DNA from: Mycolicibacterium pulveris
GTDB taxonomy: Bacteria; Actinomycetota; Actinomycetes; Mycobacteriales; Mycobacteriaceae
Direction of reading: 5' to 3'
Assembly (NCBI RefSeq): GCF_010725725.1
Contig: NZ_AP022599.1
Location: forward strand, 2,790,001 to 2,854,000
Length of the DNA: 64,000 bases
The position numbers and the translations under genes were made by a program. Below, one piece after another: positions 25,183 to 33,579 of this stretch; position 1 is the first letter of the stretch, and each line of letters begins with the position of its first letter. The notes under the pieces are model-generated. The model saw nothing but the letters and a program-made list of their open reading frames with translations, was not told the DNA's origin and ran no database searches.

Positions 25183-25694
25183 CTCCGGAGCCGGAGGGCC
25201 GGCGACATCAGACTCCGGAGCCGGAGGGCCGGCGACATCAGACCCCGGCCGGCCGGTTGGCCGAGTTGGGCATCGAACTGCCCGCGTTGGTGCCCCCGCT
25301 GGCGGCCTATGTGCCCGCGGTGCGCACCGGCAACCTGGTCTACACCGCCGGGCAGCTGCCGATGAAAGACGGCGCGCTGGCGCAGACCGGCAAGGTGGGC
25401 GCCGAGGTGAGCCCCGAGGAGGGCAAGGCGCTGGCGCGGGTGTGCGCGCTCAACGCGCTGGCCGCGGTGCATTCGCTGACCGGCATCGACGCGATCACCC
25501 GGGTGGTAAAGGTGGTCGGGTTCGTCGCGTCGGCGCCGGGGTTCTACGGCCAGCCCGGGGTGGTCAACGGCGCCTCGGAGCTGTTCGGCGAGGTTTTCGG
25601 CGACGCGGGCGCGCACGCCCGGTCGGCGCTCGGGGTGTCGGCGTTGCCGCTGGACGCCCCGGTGGAAGTCGAGATCATCGTCGAGGTGGCGTGA
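25179..25694 (+). CDS. RidA/YjgF-family protein (Rv3678c-like) with duplicated N-terminal tail
   Basis: A 171-residue protein. The RidA fold begins at LAELGIELP (about residue 26) and shows YVPAVRTGNLVYTAGQLPM, SPEEGKALARVCALNALAAV and HARSALGVSALPLDAPVEVEII. RidA proteins hydrolyse reactive enamine or imine intermediates; this long-form subgroup is less studied. The start overlaps the upstream stop (ATGA). The N-terminus has two copies of TPEPEGRRHQ from a 30-bp tandem duplication, unlike the short N-terminus usual in the family. Confidence 0.88.
   Translation: MTPEPEGRRHQTPEPEGRRHQTPAGRLAELGIELPALVPPLAAYVPAVRTGNLVYTAGQLPMKDGALAQTGKVGAEVSPEEGKALARVCALNALAAVHSLTGIDAITRVVKVVGFVASAPGFYGQPGVVNGASELFGEVFGDAGAHARSALGVSALPLDAPVEVEIIVEVA
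25181..25240 (+). repeat. Perfect 30-bp tandem duplication
   Basis: 25181-25210 and 25211-25240 are identical. The unit keeps frame and encodes ten residues (TPEPEGRRHQ). The copy starts at the stop codon of the upstream gene. Confidence 0.95.
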
Positions 25695-25701
25695 GCCAGC
25701 G

Positions 25702-26481
25702 GTGACCCTCGAGCATCCCGCCTACGGGCAGCTGCGGCCGGTGACCCAGACCGCGTCGGTGCTGCTGTGCGACAACCCCGGCAAGATGACGCTCGACGGC
25801 ACCAACACCTGGGTGCTGCGCGGACCGGGCAGCGACGAGATGGTGCTCGTCGACCCCGGGCCTGATGAGGACGACGAGCACGTCGCGCGGCTCGCCGAAC
25901 TCGGCGACATCCCGCTGATCCTGATCAGCCACCGCCACGAGGACCACACCGGCGCCATCGACCGCATCGTCGAGCGCACCGGCGCGGTGGTCCGCTCGAT
26001 GGGCAGCGGATTCCTTCGCGGGCTGGGCGGACCGCTCACCGACGGCGAGGTCATCGAGGCGGCGGGGCTGCGGATCACCGTGATGGCCACCCCGGGGCAC
26101 ACCGCGGACTCGGTGTCGTTCGTCCTCGACGACGCGGTGTTGACCGCCGACACGGTGCTGGGCCGCGGCACCACCGTGATCGACAAGGAGAACGGCAGCC
26201 TGCAGGAGTACCTGGAGTCGTTGCGCCGGCTGCGCGGCCTGGGCGGGCGCACGGTGCTGCCCGGCCACGGGCCCGAGCTCGCCGATCTTCAGGCCGTCAG
26301 CGACATGTATCTGGCCCACCGCGCAGAGCGGCTCGAGCAGGTGCGCGCGGCGTTACGGGAGCTCGGCGACGACGCAACCACCCGCCAGATCGTCGAGCAC
26401 GTGTACACCGACGTCGATGAAGAACTCTGGGACGTCGCCGAATGGTCCGTGCAGGCCCAGCTGGACTACCTGCGAGCCTGA
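25702..26481 (+). CDS. Metallo-beta-lactamase-fold hydrolase (Rv3677c, LACTB2-like)
   Basis: A 259-residue protein. Zinc ligands in SHRHEDHTG (HxHxDH, about residues 75-81), TPGHTADS, LTADTVLG and LPGHGPEL. The C-terminal winged region (RAALRELGDDATTRQIVEHVY) matches LACTB2-type endoribonucleases or hydrolases rather than true beta-lactamases. Start GTG 25702, seven bases after the RidA gene's stop, so probably the same operon. Confidence 0.9.
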   Translation: MTLEHPAYGQLRPVTQTASVLLCDNPGKMTLDGTNTWVLRGPGSDEMVLVDPGPDEDDEHVARLAELGDIPLILISHRHEDHTGAIDRIVERTGAVVRSMGSGFLRGLGGPLTDGEVIEAAGLRITVMATPGHTADSVSFVLDDAVLTADTVLGRGTTVIDKENGSLQEYLESLRRLRGLGGRTVLPGHGPELADLQAVSDMYLAHRAERLEQVRAALRELGDDATTRQIVEHVYTDVDEELWDVAEWSVQAQLDYLRA

Positions 26482-26514
26482 CCCCTGGGGCGCCCCAATT
26501 CTCGCCCCAATTCT

Positions 26515-26577
26515 CGCCCAAAGGGACAAACGGGCGGGAAAGTGTGAGTAAATCCCGCCATTTCGTCGATCTCGGCG
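26515..26577. repeat. Dispersed intergenic repeat, copy A
   Basis: 63 bp beginning CGCCCAAAGGGAC and ending CGTCGATCTCGGCG, close to copy B at 50209-50271. It contains a possible CGCCC/GGGCG hairpin. It lies between the converging MBL and crp genes. Confidence 0.75.
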
Positions 26578-26596
26578 AACGAAACGGCGCAGATGA

Positions 26597-27271
26597 TTAG
26601 CGGGCGCGGCGGGCCAGCCGCTCGGAGTCAGAGATCAGTACGCTCTTGCCCTCCAGTCGAATCCAGCCGCGATGTGCGAAGTCGGCGAGCGCCTTGTTGA
26701 CGGTCTCGCGCGAGGCCCCGACGAGCTGAGCGATCTCCTCCTGGGTCAGGTCGTGCGTCACGCGCAGCGCGCCGCCCTCCTGGGTGCCGAAGCGCTGGGC
26801 CAACTGAAGCAGTTGCTTGGCCACGCGGCCGGGCACGTCGGTGAAGATCAGGTCGGCCAGGTTGTTGTTGGTGCGGCGCAGGCGGCGGGCCAGCACCCGC
26901 AGCAGCTGCTCGGCGATCTCGGGGCGATCGGCGATCCACGATCGCAGCGCGTCGCGGTCCATCGTGACGGCGCGCACCTCGGTGATCGTGGTGGCGCTCG
27001 ACGTCCGCGGCCCGGGGTCGAAGATCGACAGCTCGCCGAACATGTCCGACGGGCCCATGATGGTGAGCAGATTCTCGCGGCCGTCCGGCGATCGTCGCCC
27101 GATCTTGATCTTTCCGGACACGATGATGTACAACCGGTCGCCTGGCTCCCCTTCGGCGAACACGGTATGCCCCCGGGGGAAGTCGACGGGCTGCAGTTGC
27201 TTTGTCAGCGCCGCCACGGCGCTGGGTTCGACCCCCTGGAAGATTCCGGCCCTCGCCAGGATCTCGTCCAC
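26597..27271 (-). CDS. crp: cAMP receptor protein Crp
   Basis: A 224-residue global regulator. The cyclic-nucleotide fold (1-115) has [18 protein letters not shown], the phosphate-binding cassette that contacts cAMP. The C-terminal helix-turn-helix has [21 protein letters not shown]. It matches Rv3676 almost throughout. It binds TGTGA-N6-TCACA sites. Two such sites occur in this window, near acs and in the Ms1 RNA promoter. Start GTG 27271. Confidence 0.97.
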   Translation of the reverse strand: MDEILARAGIFQGVEPSAVAALTKQLQPVDFPRGHTVFAEGEPGDRLYIIVSGKIKIGRRSPDGRENLLTIMGPSDMFGELSIFDPGPRTSSATTITEVRAVTMDRDALRSWIADRPEIAEQLLRVLARRLRRTNNNLADLIFTDVPGRVAKQLLQLAQRFGTQEGGALRVTHDLTQEEIAQLVGASRETVNKALADFAHRGWIRLEGKSVLISDSERLARRAR

Positions 27272-27373
27272 GTTGCCCCTCTTAGCCTGTTGGGTGATAT
27301 GACATGCGCAAGCCGACCTCTAGCCGGTTAGCGAAATCAGTCTAGAGGTACCCCAATTCGCGACCAGCCCACG

Positions 27374-27706
27374 CTACACACGATTCGCATGTCGAGTCGG
27401 CTGAAATCCCGGATTGGCGCTCCGATGACCGTAATACCGCGTTGGCAAATCCGATGTCGCTCCGTTGCTGGTCAGCCTGCTACTTGGCGAATCGTGGGTG
27501 TGCTGGCGTTGCCGCGCCCGGTCCAGCGCGGTGCCCATCCCGTCCCGGGCCAGCGTGTCGACGTCCGCGGCCCCGGCGTGGGCGAGGAAAGTGGCCACGT
27601 CGGTGGCCGACACCGTGTCGCGGTTGAGACCCGCCTCGAGACGATCGAGGCCCAACGTCGCCAGCATCAGCAACCCCGGAATCAATCCGACCAGCAACCA
27701 GGACAC
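27374..27706 (-). CDS. Small membrane protein (Rv3675-like)
   Basis: A 110-residue protein from GTG 27706. It begins SWLLVGLIPGLLMLATLGLDRLE, one membrane helix, then a basic, Ser-rich cytoplasmic part. The position between crp and nth matches Rv3675. No domain is known. The C-terminal third (RYYGHRSANPGFQPTRH) looks disordered. Confidence 0.65.
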   Translation of the reverse strand: MSWLLVGLIPGLLMLATLGLDRLEAGLNRDTVSATDVATFLAHAGAADVDTLARDGMGTALDRARQRQHTHDSPSSRLTSNGATSDLPTRYYGHRSANPGFQPTRHANRV

Positions 27707-27811
27707 AAGGCTGAAGTAAACACGGCCAAGGTCTCAGCGGGATCACGAATTGTCACCGGTCCGCCGTAGCGTCGTTCGGCGATGTCTGACGTCGTCAGTA
27801 GGCTGGCCTTC

Positions 27812-28594
27812 GTGACGGTGGGCGAGACATCAACGGACAAGCCGGCCGCGGCAAAACGCGCCCGGAAATGGGACAGCGAAACCCGCATCGGCCTCGTCCG
27901 TCGAGCGCGGCGAATGAATCGGAAACTCGCGCAGGCATTTCCACACGTGTACTGCGAACTGGACTTCACCAACCCGCTCGAGCTCACGGTCGCGACCATT
28001 CTTTCCGCGCAGAGCACCGACAAACGGGTCAACCTCACCACGCCCGCGCTGTTCAAGCGCTACCGCACCGCCCGCGACTACGCACAGGCCGACCGCGCCG
28101 AACTCGAGGAGCTGATCCGCCCCACCGGCTTCTTCCGCAACAAGGCCAGCGCGCTGATCCGGCTGGGCCAGGAACTCGAGGAGCGGTTCGACGGTCAGGT
28201 GCCCGCCACCATGGAGGAGCTGGTCACGCTGCCCGGCGTCGGGCGCAAGACCGCCAACGTCATCCTCGGCAACGCGTTCGGCATTCCCGGCATCACCGTC
28301 GACACCCATTTCGGCAGGCTGGTGCGGCGGTGGCGGTGGACCGACGAGACAGACCCGGTCAAGGTCGAGCACGCGGTCGGCGAGCTGATCCCCCGCAAGG
28401 AGTGGACCGACCTGAGCCACCGCGTCATCTTCCACGGACGCCGGGTCTGCCACGCGCGTAAACCGGCCTGCGGGGTGTGCGTGCTGGCCGACGACTGCCC
28501 CTCGTACGGCCTCGGGCCGACCGACCCCCTGGTCGCTGCGCCCCTGGTCAAGGGCCCCGAAACCGAGCACCTGCTGGCGCTGGCCGGGCTGTAG
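27812..28594 (+). CDS. nth: Endonuclease III (Nth) DNA glycosylase/AP lyase
   Basis: A 260-residue base-excision repair enzyme for oxidised pyrimidines. The helix-hairpin-helix is [14 protein letters not shown], with its catalytic lysine at GRK, and the catalytic Asp sits in VDTHFGRL. The 4Fe-4S cluster motif is C-x6-C-x2-C-x5-C ([17 protein letters not shown]). An ATG at 27782 would add ten residues, but TAGGCT (27799-27804) lies seven bases before GTG 27812 and points to a leaderless start there. The first 20 residues extend beyond other Nth proteins. Confidence 0.93.
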   Translation: MTVGETSTDKPAAAKRARKWDSETRIGLVRRARRMNRKLAQAFPHVYCELDFTNPLELTVATILSAQSTDKRVNLTTPALFKRYRTARDYAQADRAELEELIRPTGFFRNKASALIRLGQELEERFDGQVPATMEELVTLPGVGRKTANVILGNAFGIPGITVDTHFGRLVRRWRWTDETDPVKVEHAVGELIPRKEWTDLSHRVIFHGRRVCHARKPACGVCVLADDCPSYGLGPTDPLVAAPLVKGPETEHLLALAGL

Positions 28595-28614
28595 CCCGCC
28601 CGGGGTGGACAACC

Positions 28615-29265
28615 ATGCGCAGCTCGACCCGCTGGACCGTCGCGGTGATGGTCGTCCTGGTCGCGCTGGGCGTGGCGCTGTGGGCAGAACTGGGCGACGA
28701 CGGCGACGCCGGCACCGGCCCGAAAGACCCGGGCACCGCCCGCGACCGCCGCGACGTCGACACTCCGGAAGCCCTGGCCGGCCCCCGAGCGCGCGCGGAC
28801 CTTGCGCCGTGCCCGACGCCGGGGGTCGGCGAGGGGCCCGAAGCCCTGCGCGGCATCACCCTGGAATGCGCGGGGGACGGCGCCATGGTCGACGTCGCCC
28901 AAGCGCTGGCCGGCCGGACGGTGGTGCTCAACCTGTGGGCCTACTGGTGCGCACCGTGCGCGGCCGAACTGCCCGCGATGGCCGAGTACCAGCGCCGCGC
29001 CGGACCCCAGGTCACCGTGCTGACGGTGCACCAGGACGAGAACGAGACCGCGGCCCTGCTGCGACTGGCCGAACTGGGCGTGCGGTTGCCCACCCTGCAG
29101 GACGGGCGCCGGTTGATCGCCGCCGCGTTGCGGGTACCGAACGTCATGCCCGCAACCGTGGTTCTTCGCGCGGACGGTACCGTTGCCGACGTCCTGCCGC
29201 GCTCGTTTGACAACGCCGACGACATCGCCGCGGCGGTCGACCCGTCGATAGGAGTTCCGGGGTGA
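28615..29265 (+). CDS. Membrane-anchored thioredoxin-like protein (TlpA/ResA type, Rv3673c-like)
   Basis: A 216-residue protein. An N-terminal anchor (WTVAVMVVLVALGVALWAEL, residues 7-26) is followed by an extracytoplasmic thioredoxin fold with VVLNLWAYWCAPCAAELP, the CxxC being WCAPC. The cis-Pro loop is VPNVMPATVVL. It probably reduces or shuffles disulfides in the periplasm-like space. Its stop overlaps the next start (GTGA). Cluster with nth, Nudix and marP is conserved. Confidence 0.9.
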   Translation: MRSSTRWTVAVMVVLVALGVALWAELGDDGDAGTGPKDPGTARDRRDVDTPEALAGPRARADLAPCPTPGVGEGPEALRGITLECAGDGAMVDVAQALAGRTVVLNLWAYWCAPCAAELPAMAEYQRRAGPQVTVLTVHQDENETAALLRLAELGVRLPTLQDGRRLIAAALRVPNVMPATVVLRADGTVADVLPRSFDNADDIAAAVDPSIGVPG

Positions 29266-30044
29266 GCTGGGTCAGCGAGCACAGTCCGCTGGCCCCGGAC
29301 GCTGCGCCGCCGTGGCTCAAGTCCCTGCTCGACAACACCGACCAGGTCAAACGGGTCTATCGCCGCCGGGTGCCGCCCGAATTGCTGGGCATGGCGATGA
29401 CGGCCAGCGCGACGGCGGCCACGCCCGGCGCCGGTCGTGACGCCGCGGTGCTGGTGCTGTTCTCCGGGCCGCCGCAGACGCACACCGGCGGCGTCCCCGA
29501 GGACGTCGACCTGCTGGTCACCGTGCGCGCCGCGACGCTGCGGCATCACGCCGGGCAGGCCGCGTTTCCCGGCGGGGCGGCCGACCCCGGCGACCTCACC
29601 CCGGTGCACACCGCGCTGCGCGAGGCCAACGAGGAAATCGGCATCGACACCCGTCGGTTGCACCCGGTGGCCACGCTGGAACGGCTGTTCATTCCGCCGT
29701 CGGGTTTCCACGTCGTGCCGGTGCTGGCCTACTCCCCGGACCCCGGCCCAGTCGCCGTCGTCGACGAAGCCGAAACCGCGATCGTCGCCCGGGTTCCGCT
29801 GCGGGCGTTCATCAACCCCGAAAACCGAATCATGGTGTACCGCAAGGAAAATACCCGGCGTTTCGCGGGCCCGGCGTTTCTGCTCAACGAGATGCTGGTG
29901 TGGGGGTTCACCGGGCACGTCATCTCGGCGATGCTCGACGTCGCGGGGTGGGCGCAGCCGTGGGACACCGAGGACGTCCGTGAACTCGACGAGGCAATGG
30001 CGCTCGTCGGGCGCGAGGCCGGTTACGGTGAAACACAACCATGA
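29262..30044 (+). CDS. Nudix hydrolase, CoA-pyrophosphatase-like (Rv3672c-like)
   Basis: A 260-residue Nudix protein. The CoA-type signature RHHAGQAAFPGGAADPGD leads into the Nudix box ending ALREANEEIGI. RHHAGQAAFPGG is the UPF0035 element of CoA diphosphatases (NudL/NUDT7). Predicted to cleave CoA or acyl-CoA to 4-phosphopantetheine and ADP; activity not proven here. GTG 29262 overlaps the thioredoxin stop, and its own stop overlaps marP (ATGA). Confidence 0.88.
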   Translation: MSWVSEHSPLAPDAAPPWLKSLLDNTDQVKRVYRRRVPPELLGMAMTASATAATPGAGRDAAVLVLFSGPPQTHTGGVPEDVDLLVTVRAATLRHHAGQAAFPGGAADPGDLTPVHTALREANEEIGIDTRRLHPVATLERLFIPPSGFHVVPVLAYSPDPGPVAVVDEAETAIVARVPLRAFINPENRIMVYRKENTRRFAGPAFLLNEMLVWGFTGHVISAMLDVAGWAQPWDTEDVRELDEAMALVGREAGYGETQP

Positions 30045-31228
30045 CTTCGTCGCAGTGGCTCGACCTCGTTGTTCTCGCCGTCGCCTTCATCGCCGGGCTT
30101 TCGGGCTGGCGTTCTGGCGCGCTGGGGTCGCTGCTGTCGTTTCTCGGTGTGGTGCTCGGCGCGGTGGCCGGGGTGCTGCTGGCCCCGCACGTGGTGGCCA
30201 ACATCGACGGCCCGCGCACCAAGCTGTTCGTGACGTTGTTCCTGATCCTCGCGTTGGTGGTGGTCGGGGAGATCGCGGGCGTGGTACTGGGCCGCGCGGT
30301 GCGCGGCGCTATCCGCAACGGGGGGCTGCGGGCGATCGACTCCCTGGTCGGGGTGGCGCTGCAGATCGTCGCGGTGTTGGTGGCCGCGTGGATGCTGACC
30401 TATCCGCTGCAATCGTCCGATCAGCCGAACCTGGCCGCCGCGGTGCGCGGCAGCCAGGTGCTCAAGGAGGTCAACGACCTCGCGCCGGACTGGTTGCGGT
30501 CGGTGCCGACCCGGTTGTCGGCACTGCTGGACACCTCCGGTCTGCCCGACGTGCTGCAGCCGTTCGGGCGCACCCCGATCGTGGCCGTCGACGCCCCCGA
30601 CGCCTCGTTGGCCGTCGACCCCGTCGTGGCTGCCACCCGGCCCAGCGTCGTGAAGATCCGCGGGGTCGCGCCGGGCTGCCAGAAGGTGTTGGAGGGCAGC
30701 GGGTTTGTGGTGGGCCCCGACCGGGTGATGTCGAACGCGCACGTGGTGGCGGGCTCCGATAGCGTCACCATCGAAGCCGACGGCCAGACGTATGAGGCCT
30801 ACGTGGTGTCCTATGACCCCGAGGCCGACATCTCGATCCTCGACGTGCCGAACCTGGCGTCGCAGCCGCTGCAATTCGCCGGGGCCCCGGCGTCGACGGG
30901 AACCGACGCTGTCGTGATGGGATATCCCGGTGGCGGGGATTTCGTCGCCACACCGGCCCGGGTCCGAGAGATCATCGAGCTCAGCGGGCCCGACATCTAC
31001 CGCACCAGCACGGTGGAACGTGAGGTGTACACCATCAGAGGCACTGTGCGCCAAGGTAACTCGGGTGGGCCGATGATCGACCGTGACGGCAATGTGCTCG
31101 GGGTGGTGTTCGGTGCCGCGGTGGACGACGCCGACACCGGGTTCGTGCTGACCGCCAACGAGGTGTCGCGTCAAATGGCCAAGGTGGGCAATTCCGAGCG
31201 CGTCCCCACCGGCACCTGTATCTCCTAG
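30041..31228 (+). CDS. marP: Membrane-bound serine protease MarP
   Basis: A 395-residue protein. A CvpA-like domain with four membrane helices (residues 1-125) is followed by a linker and a chymotrypsin-like protease. Catalytic His in SNAHVVAG, Asp in EADISILD, Ser in RQGNSGGPM. Cysteines in APGCQKV and TGTCIS could form the redox-sensitive disulfide described for M. tuberculosis MarP, which helps keep internal pH in acid. Overlaps the Nudix gene by four bases. Confidence 0.95.
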   Translation: MTSSQWLDLVVLAVAFIAGLSGWRSGALGSLLSFLGVVLGAVAGVLLAPHVVANIDGPRTKLFVTLFLILALVVVGEIAGVVLGRAVRGAIRNGGLRAIDSLVGVALQIVAVLVAAWMLTYPLQSSDQPNLAAAVRGSQVLKEVNDLAPDWLRSVPTRLSALLDTSGLPDVLQPFGRTPIVAVDAPDASLAVDPVVAATRPSVVKIRGVAPGCQKVLEGSGFVVGPDRVMSNAHVVAGSDSVTIEADGQTYEAYVVSYDPEADISILDVPNLASQPLQFAGAPASTGTDAVVMGYPGGGDFVATPARVREIIELSGPDIYRTSTVEREVYTIRGTVRQGNSGGPMIDRDGNVLGVVFGAAVDDADTGFVLTANEVSRQMAKVGNSERVPTGTCIS

Positions 31229-31231
31229 CTG

Positions 31232-32206
31232 TCAGCCGTACACCTGAGCCAAGAAGCGCGACAGCTGCTCGTTGACCGCTTCCGGCGCCTCCTCGTGCGC
31301 GAAATGGCCTGCGCCCGTGATAGATACGTAGCGGCCGTGCGGTGCGTAGCGCTGGGTGCGGTACACCGGGTCGGCCAACACGTAGGGGTCGGCATCGCCG
31401 CGCAGATGCAGGACCGGAACGTTGATCGGTCGTTGCATCGACCGCATGAACCGCCGTCCCTCGCCGCGCAGTTGGCTGCGCACCGCCCAGCGCTGATACT
31501 CCAGCGCCGAGTGTGCGGCCGACGGGATCTGACAAGCCCGCCGCAGATGCCCGATGGTTTCGGTGAAGTCTTCGGAGGCAAGCCATTTCGCGCTGGCTCG
31601 GCTGCGCACCAACCGCTCCAGTTCCTGGGCGTTGCGGCGGGTTAACGCGTGCTCGGGCCACATCGGCACCTGGTAGCGCAGCAGCGAGGGCAGCAGCGCC
31701 GAGCGCTGGTCGCGGTGTCCGAGCGCAGAGGCACGAAGGGCCACCGGGTGGGGCGAGCTGACCACGGCGATCGCCCGCACCGCGCGCGGGTGCAGCACCG
31801 CCGTGGCCCAACAGACCAGGCCGCCGTCGGCGTGGCCCACCAACGTGGCCTCGTTGTGGCCCAACGCCCGCACCAGCCCCGCGGTGTCGCCGGCCAGGGT
31901 CCAGCCGTCATAGCCGCGGGGCGGTTTGTCGCTGTCTCCGTAGCCGCGCAGGTCGACGGCCACCACCCGGGCGCCGGTCAACGCCCGCAGCTGGTGGCGC
32001 CACGACCACCAGAACGATCCGAAGCCGTGCAGCAGGATGACCAGTGGCCGGTCGGTGGCCGGCACCGTGTCGGCGTCAGAACTGAGCGTGCCGGTGGCGT
32101 CGGCCTCGACCACGTGGAAGCGAATTCCGTTGGCGTGCACACCAAGATGACGCCAGGGACCGTCGATGCGAACCACCGACGGGTCGGGCGGGTGCCCGCG
32201 GGGCAT
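31232..32206 (-). CDS. ephE: Alpha/beta hydrolase, epoxide hydrolase-like (EphE)
   Basis: A 324-residue hydrolase. Oxyanion motif HGFGSFWW, nucleophile elbow VGHADGGLV with Asp as the nucleophile, as in epoxide hydrolases and dehalogenases, and terminal His in GAGHFAHEE. Lid helices span about 150-240. It matches Rv3670. ATG 32206 overlaps the upstream TAA by one base (TAATG). It converges with marP with three bases between stops. Substrate unknown. Confidence 0.88.
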   Translation of the reverse strand: MPRGHPPDPSVVRIDGPWRHLGVHANGIRFHVVEADATGTLSSDADTVPATDRPLVILLHGFGSFWWSWRHQLRALTGARVVAVDLRGYGDSDKPPRGYDGWTLAGDTAGLVRALGHNEATLVGHADGGLVCWATAVLHPRAVRAIAVVSSPHPVALRASALGHRDQRSALLPSLLRYQVPMWPEHALTRRNAQELERLVRSRASAKWLASEDFTETIGHLRRACQIPSAAHSALEYQRWAVRSQLRGEGRRFMRSMQRPINVPVLHLRGDADPYVLADPVYRTQRYAPHGRYVSITGAGHFAHEEAPEAVNEQLSRFLAQVYG

Positions 32207-32715
32207 TACCAGCCGGACGGGTCGGTGGTCGACGCCGGCTTGCCGTCGCCCGCCGCGAGCGCCTTGGTCTTGTCGTGGCCGGGGGTCAGCGCCTCGGGGA
32301 TCTCCTTGACCGATTCGATGGTCTGCTGCGGGCCGCGGATGCGACGTACCTTGAGGTAACCGAGCAGTCCGAAGATCGCCGTGAACACGACCATGATGCC
32401 GAACACGATCAGGAACGCCGCCCAGCGCCAGATCCAGGTGTCGAGCAGCTCGGCGACGAAAAAGAAGAAGAAGAACGTGGAGTAGAACAGCACCACCAGC
32501 GCCAGGACGAAGTAGACGCTGCCGGTGAGCCCCTTCTTGACGTCGCGGGTGATCTCGGCCTTGGCCAGTTCCACCTCCGCGCGCACCAGCGTCGACACCT
32601 GCGTGGTGACGTCTTTGACCAGATCACCGATCGACGGGTCGGCCTTGGGGGCGTGCGGGTCGACCAGGGGTATCGACGTCACGGTGGTCGGCGCGCCATT
32701 CCTGCGATCGCTCAC
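32206..32715 (-). CDS. Phage holin-X-family-like membrane protein (Rv3669-like)
   Basis: A 169-residue protein. The N-terminal amphipathic region (SIGDLVKDVTTQVSTLVRAEVELAKAEI) is typical of Phage_holin_3_6/DUF1469 proteins. Two membrane helices follow (SVYFVLALVVLFYSTFFFFFF and WAAFLIVFGIMVVFTAIFGLLGYL), then a charged tail. These chromosomal proteins are not phage remnants; they may shape the membrane. Start GTG 32715. Co-translated with ephE. Confidence 0.82.
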   Translation of the reverse strand: MSDRRNGAPTTVTSIPLVDPHAPKADPSIGDLVKDVTTQVSTLVRAEVELAKAEITRDVKKGLTGSVYFVLALVVLFYSTFFFFFFVAELLDTWIWRWAAFLIVFGIMVVFTAIFGLLGYLKVRRIRGPQQTIESVKEIPEALTPGHDKTKALAAGDGKPASTTDPSGW

Positions 32716-32863
32716 GAACAGTTCCTCCCGCCTCGGCTATCGGTCGCGGTTCATGTTGCCATGTCGGCGGTGGCCATGTGGCGTGCGGCCAACCACGGGC
32801 GACCGAAGTTAAACTGGCTGCGTTCCAGCAAGGCAGGTCGGGCTCGCGATTGAGGAGACATCT

Positions 32864-33577
32864 TTGAGGATCAGCGGCCGCTGCCTGCGTCGTCTGCGAA
32901 CCACCCTCGTCACCCTTGCCGGGCTGGTGGCCCTCGCGGGACCGGCGCCGGTGGCCCACGCCGCCGAGCCGGTGGCGCTGGGCGGCGGGTCCGGACTGGT
33001 CGTCAACGGCGAGACGATGTGCACGCTGACCGCGATCGGTCATGACAATCGCGGCAACCTGGTCGGCTTCACCTCCGCTCACTGCGGGGGGCCGGGGGCG
33101 CAGGTCGCCGTGGAAGACGCCCCCGAGGCCGGCGTGGTGGGCACGATGGTCGCCGGCAACGACGCGCTGGACTACGCGGTGATCCAGTTCGACCCGGCCA
33201 AGGTGCATCCGGTCAACAACGTCAACGGGTTTCAGATCGACGGGCTGGGCCCGGACCCCGTCGTCGGCGACATCGCCTGCAAGCTGGGGCGCACCACCGG
33301 CTACTCCTGCGGGGTGACATGGGGCCCGGGCACCGAGCCCGGCACCTTCGTCAACCAGGTGTGCGGACAGCCGGGCGACTCCGGGGCCCCGGTCACCGTC
33401 AACAACCGTCTCGTGGGCATGATTCACGGCGCGTTCTCGGAGAAACTGCCGACCTGCATCATCAAGTACATCCCGCTGCACACGCCCGCGGTGACGATGT
33501 CGTTCAACACCCAGCTGGCCGACATCACCGCGAAGAACCGACCGGGAACGGGTTTCGTCCCGGTCGGCGCTTCATGA
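32864..33577 (+). CDS. Secreted trypsin-like serine protease (Rv3668c-like)
   Basis: A 237-residue protein with a signal peptide ending VAHA-AEP (about residue 33). Catalytic triad: His in FTSAHCGG, Asp in LDYAVIQFD, Ser in GQPGDSGAPV. Cysteines at TMCTL with SAHC, and CKLGR with TGYSCG and FVNQVCGQ, support disulfides of an exported enzyme. Start TTG 32864 with GAGGAG eight bases upstream. The gene ends two bases from the end of the convergent acs gene. Confidence 0.87.
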   Translation: MRISGRCLRRLRTTLVTLAGLVALAGPAPVAHAAEPVALGGGSGLVVNGETMCTLTAIGHDNRGNLVGFTSAHCGGPGAQVAVEDAPEAGVVGTMVAGNDALDYAVIQFDPAKVHPVNNVNGFQIDGLGPDPVVGDIACKLGRTTGYSCGVTWGPGTEPGTFVNQVCGQPGDSGAPVTVNNRLVGMIHGAFSEKLPTCIIKYIPLHTPAVTMSFNTQLADITAKNRPGTGFVPVGAS

Positions 33578-33579
33578 CG

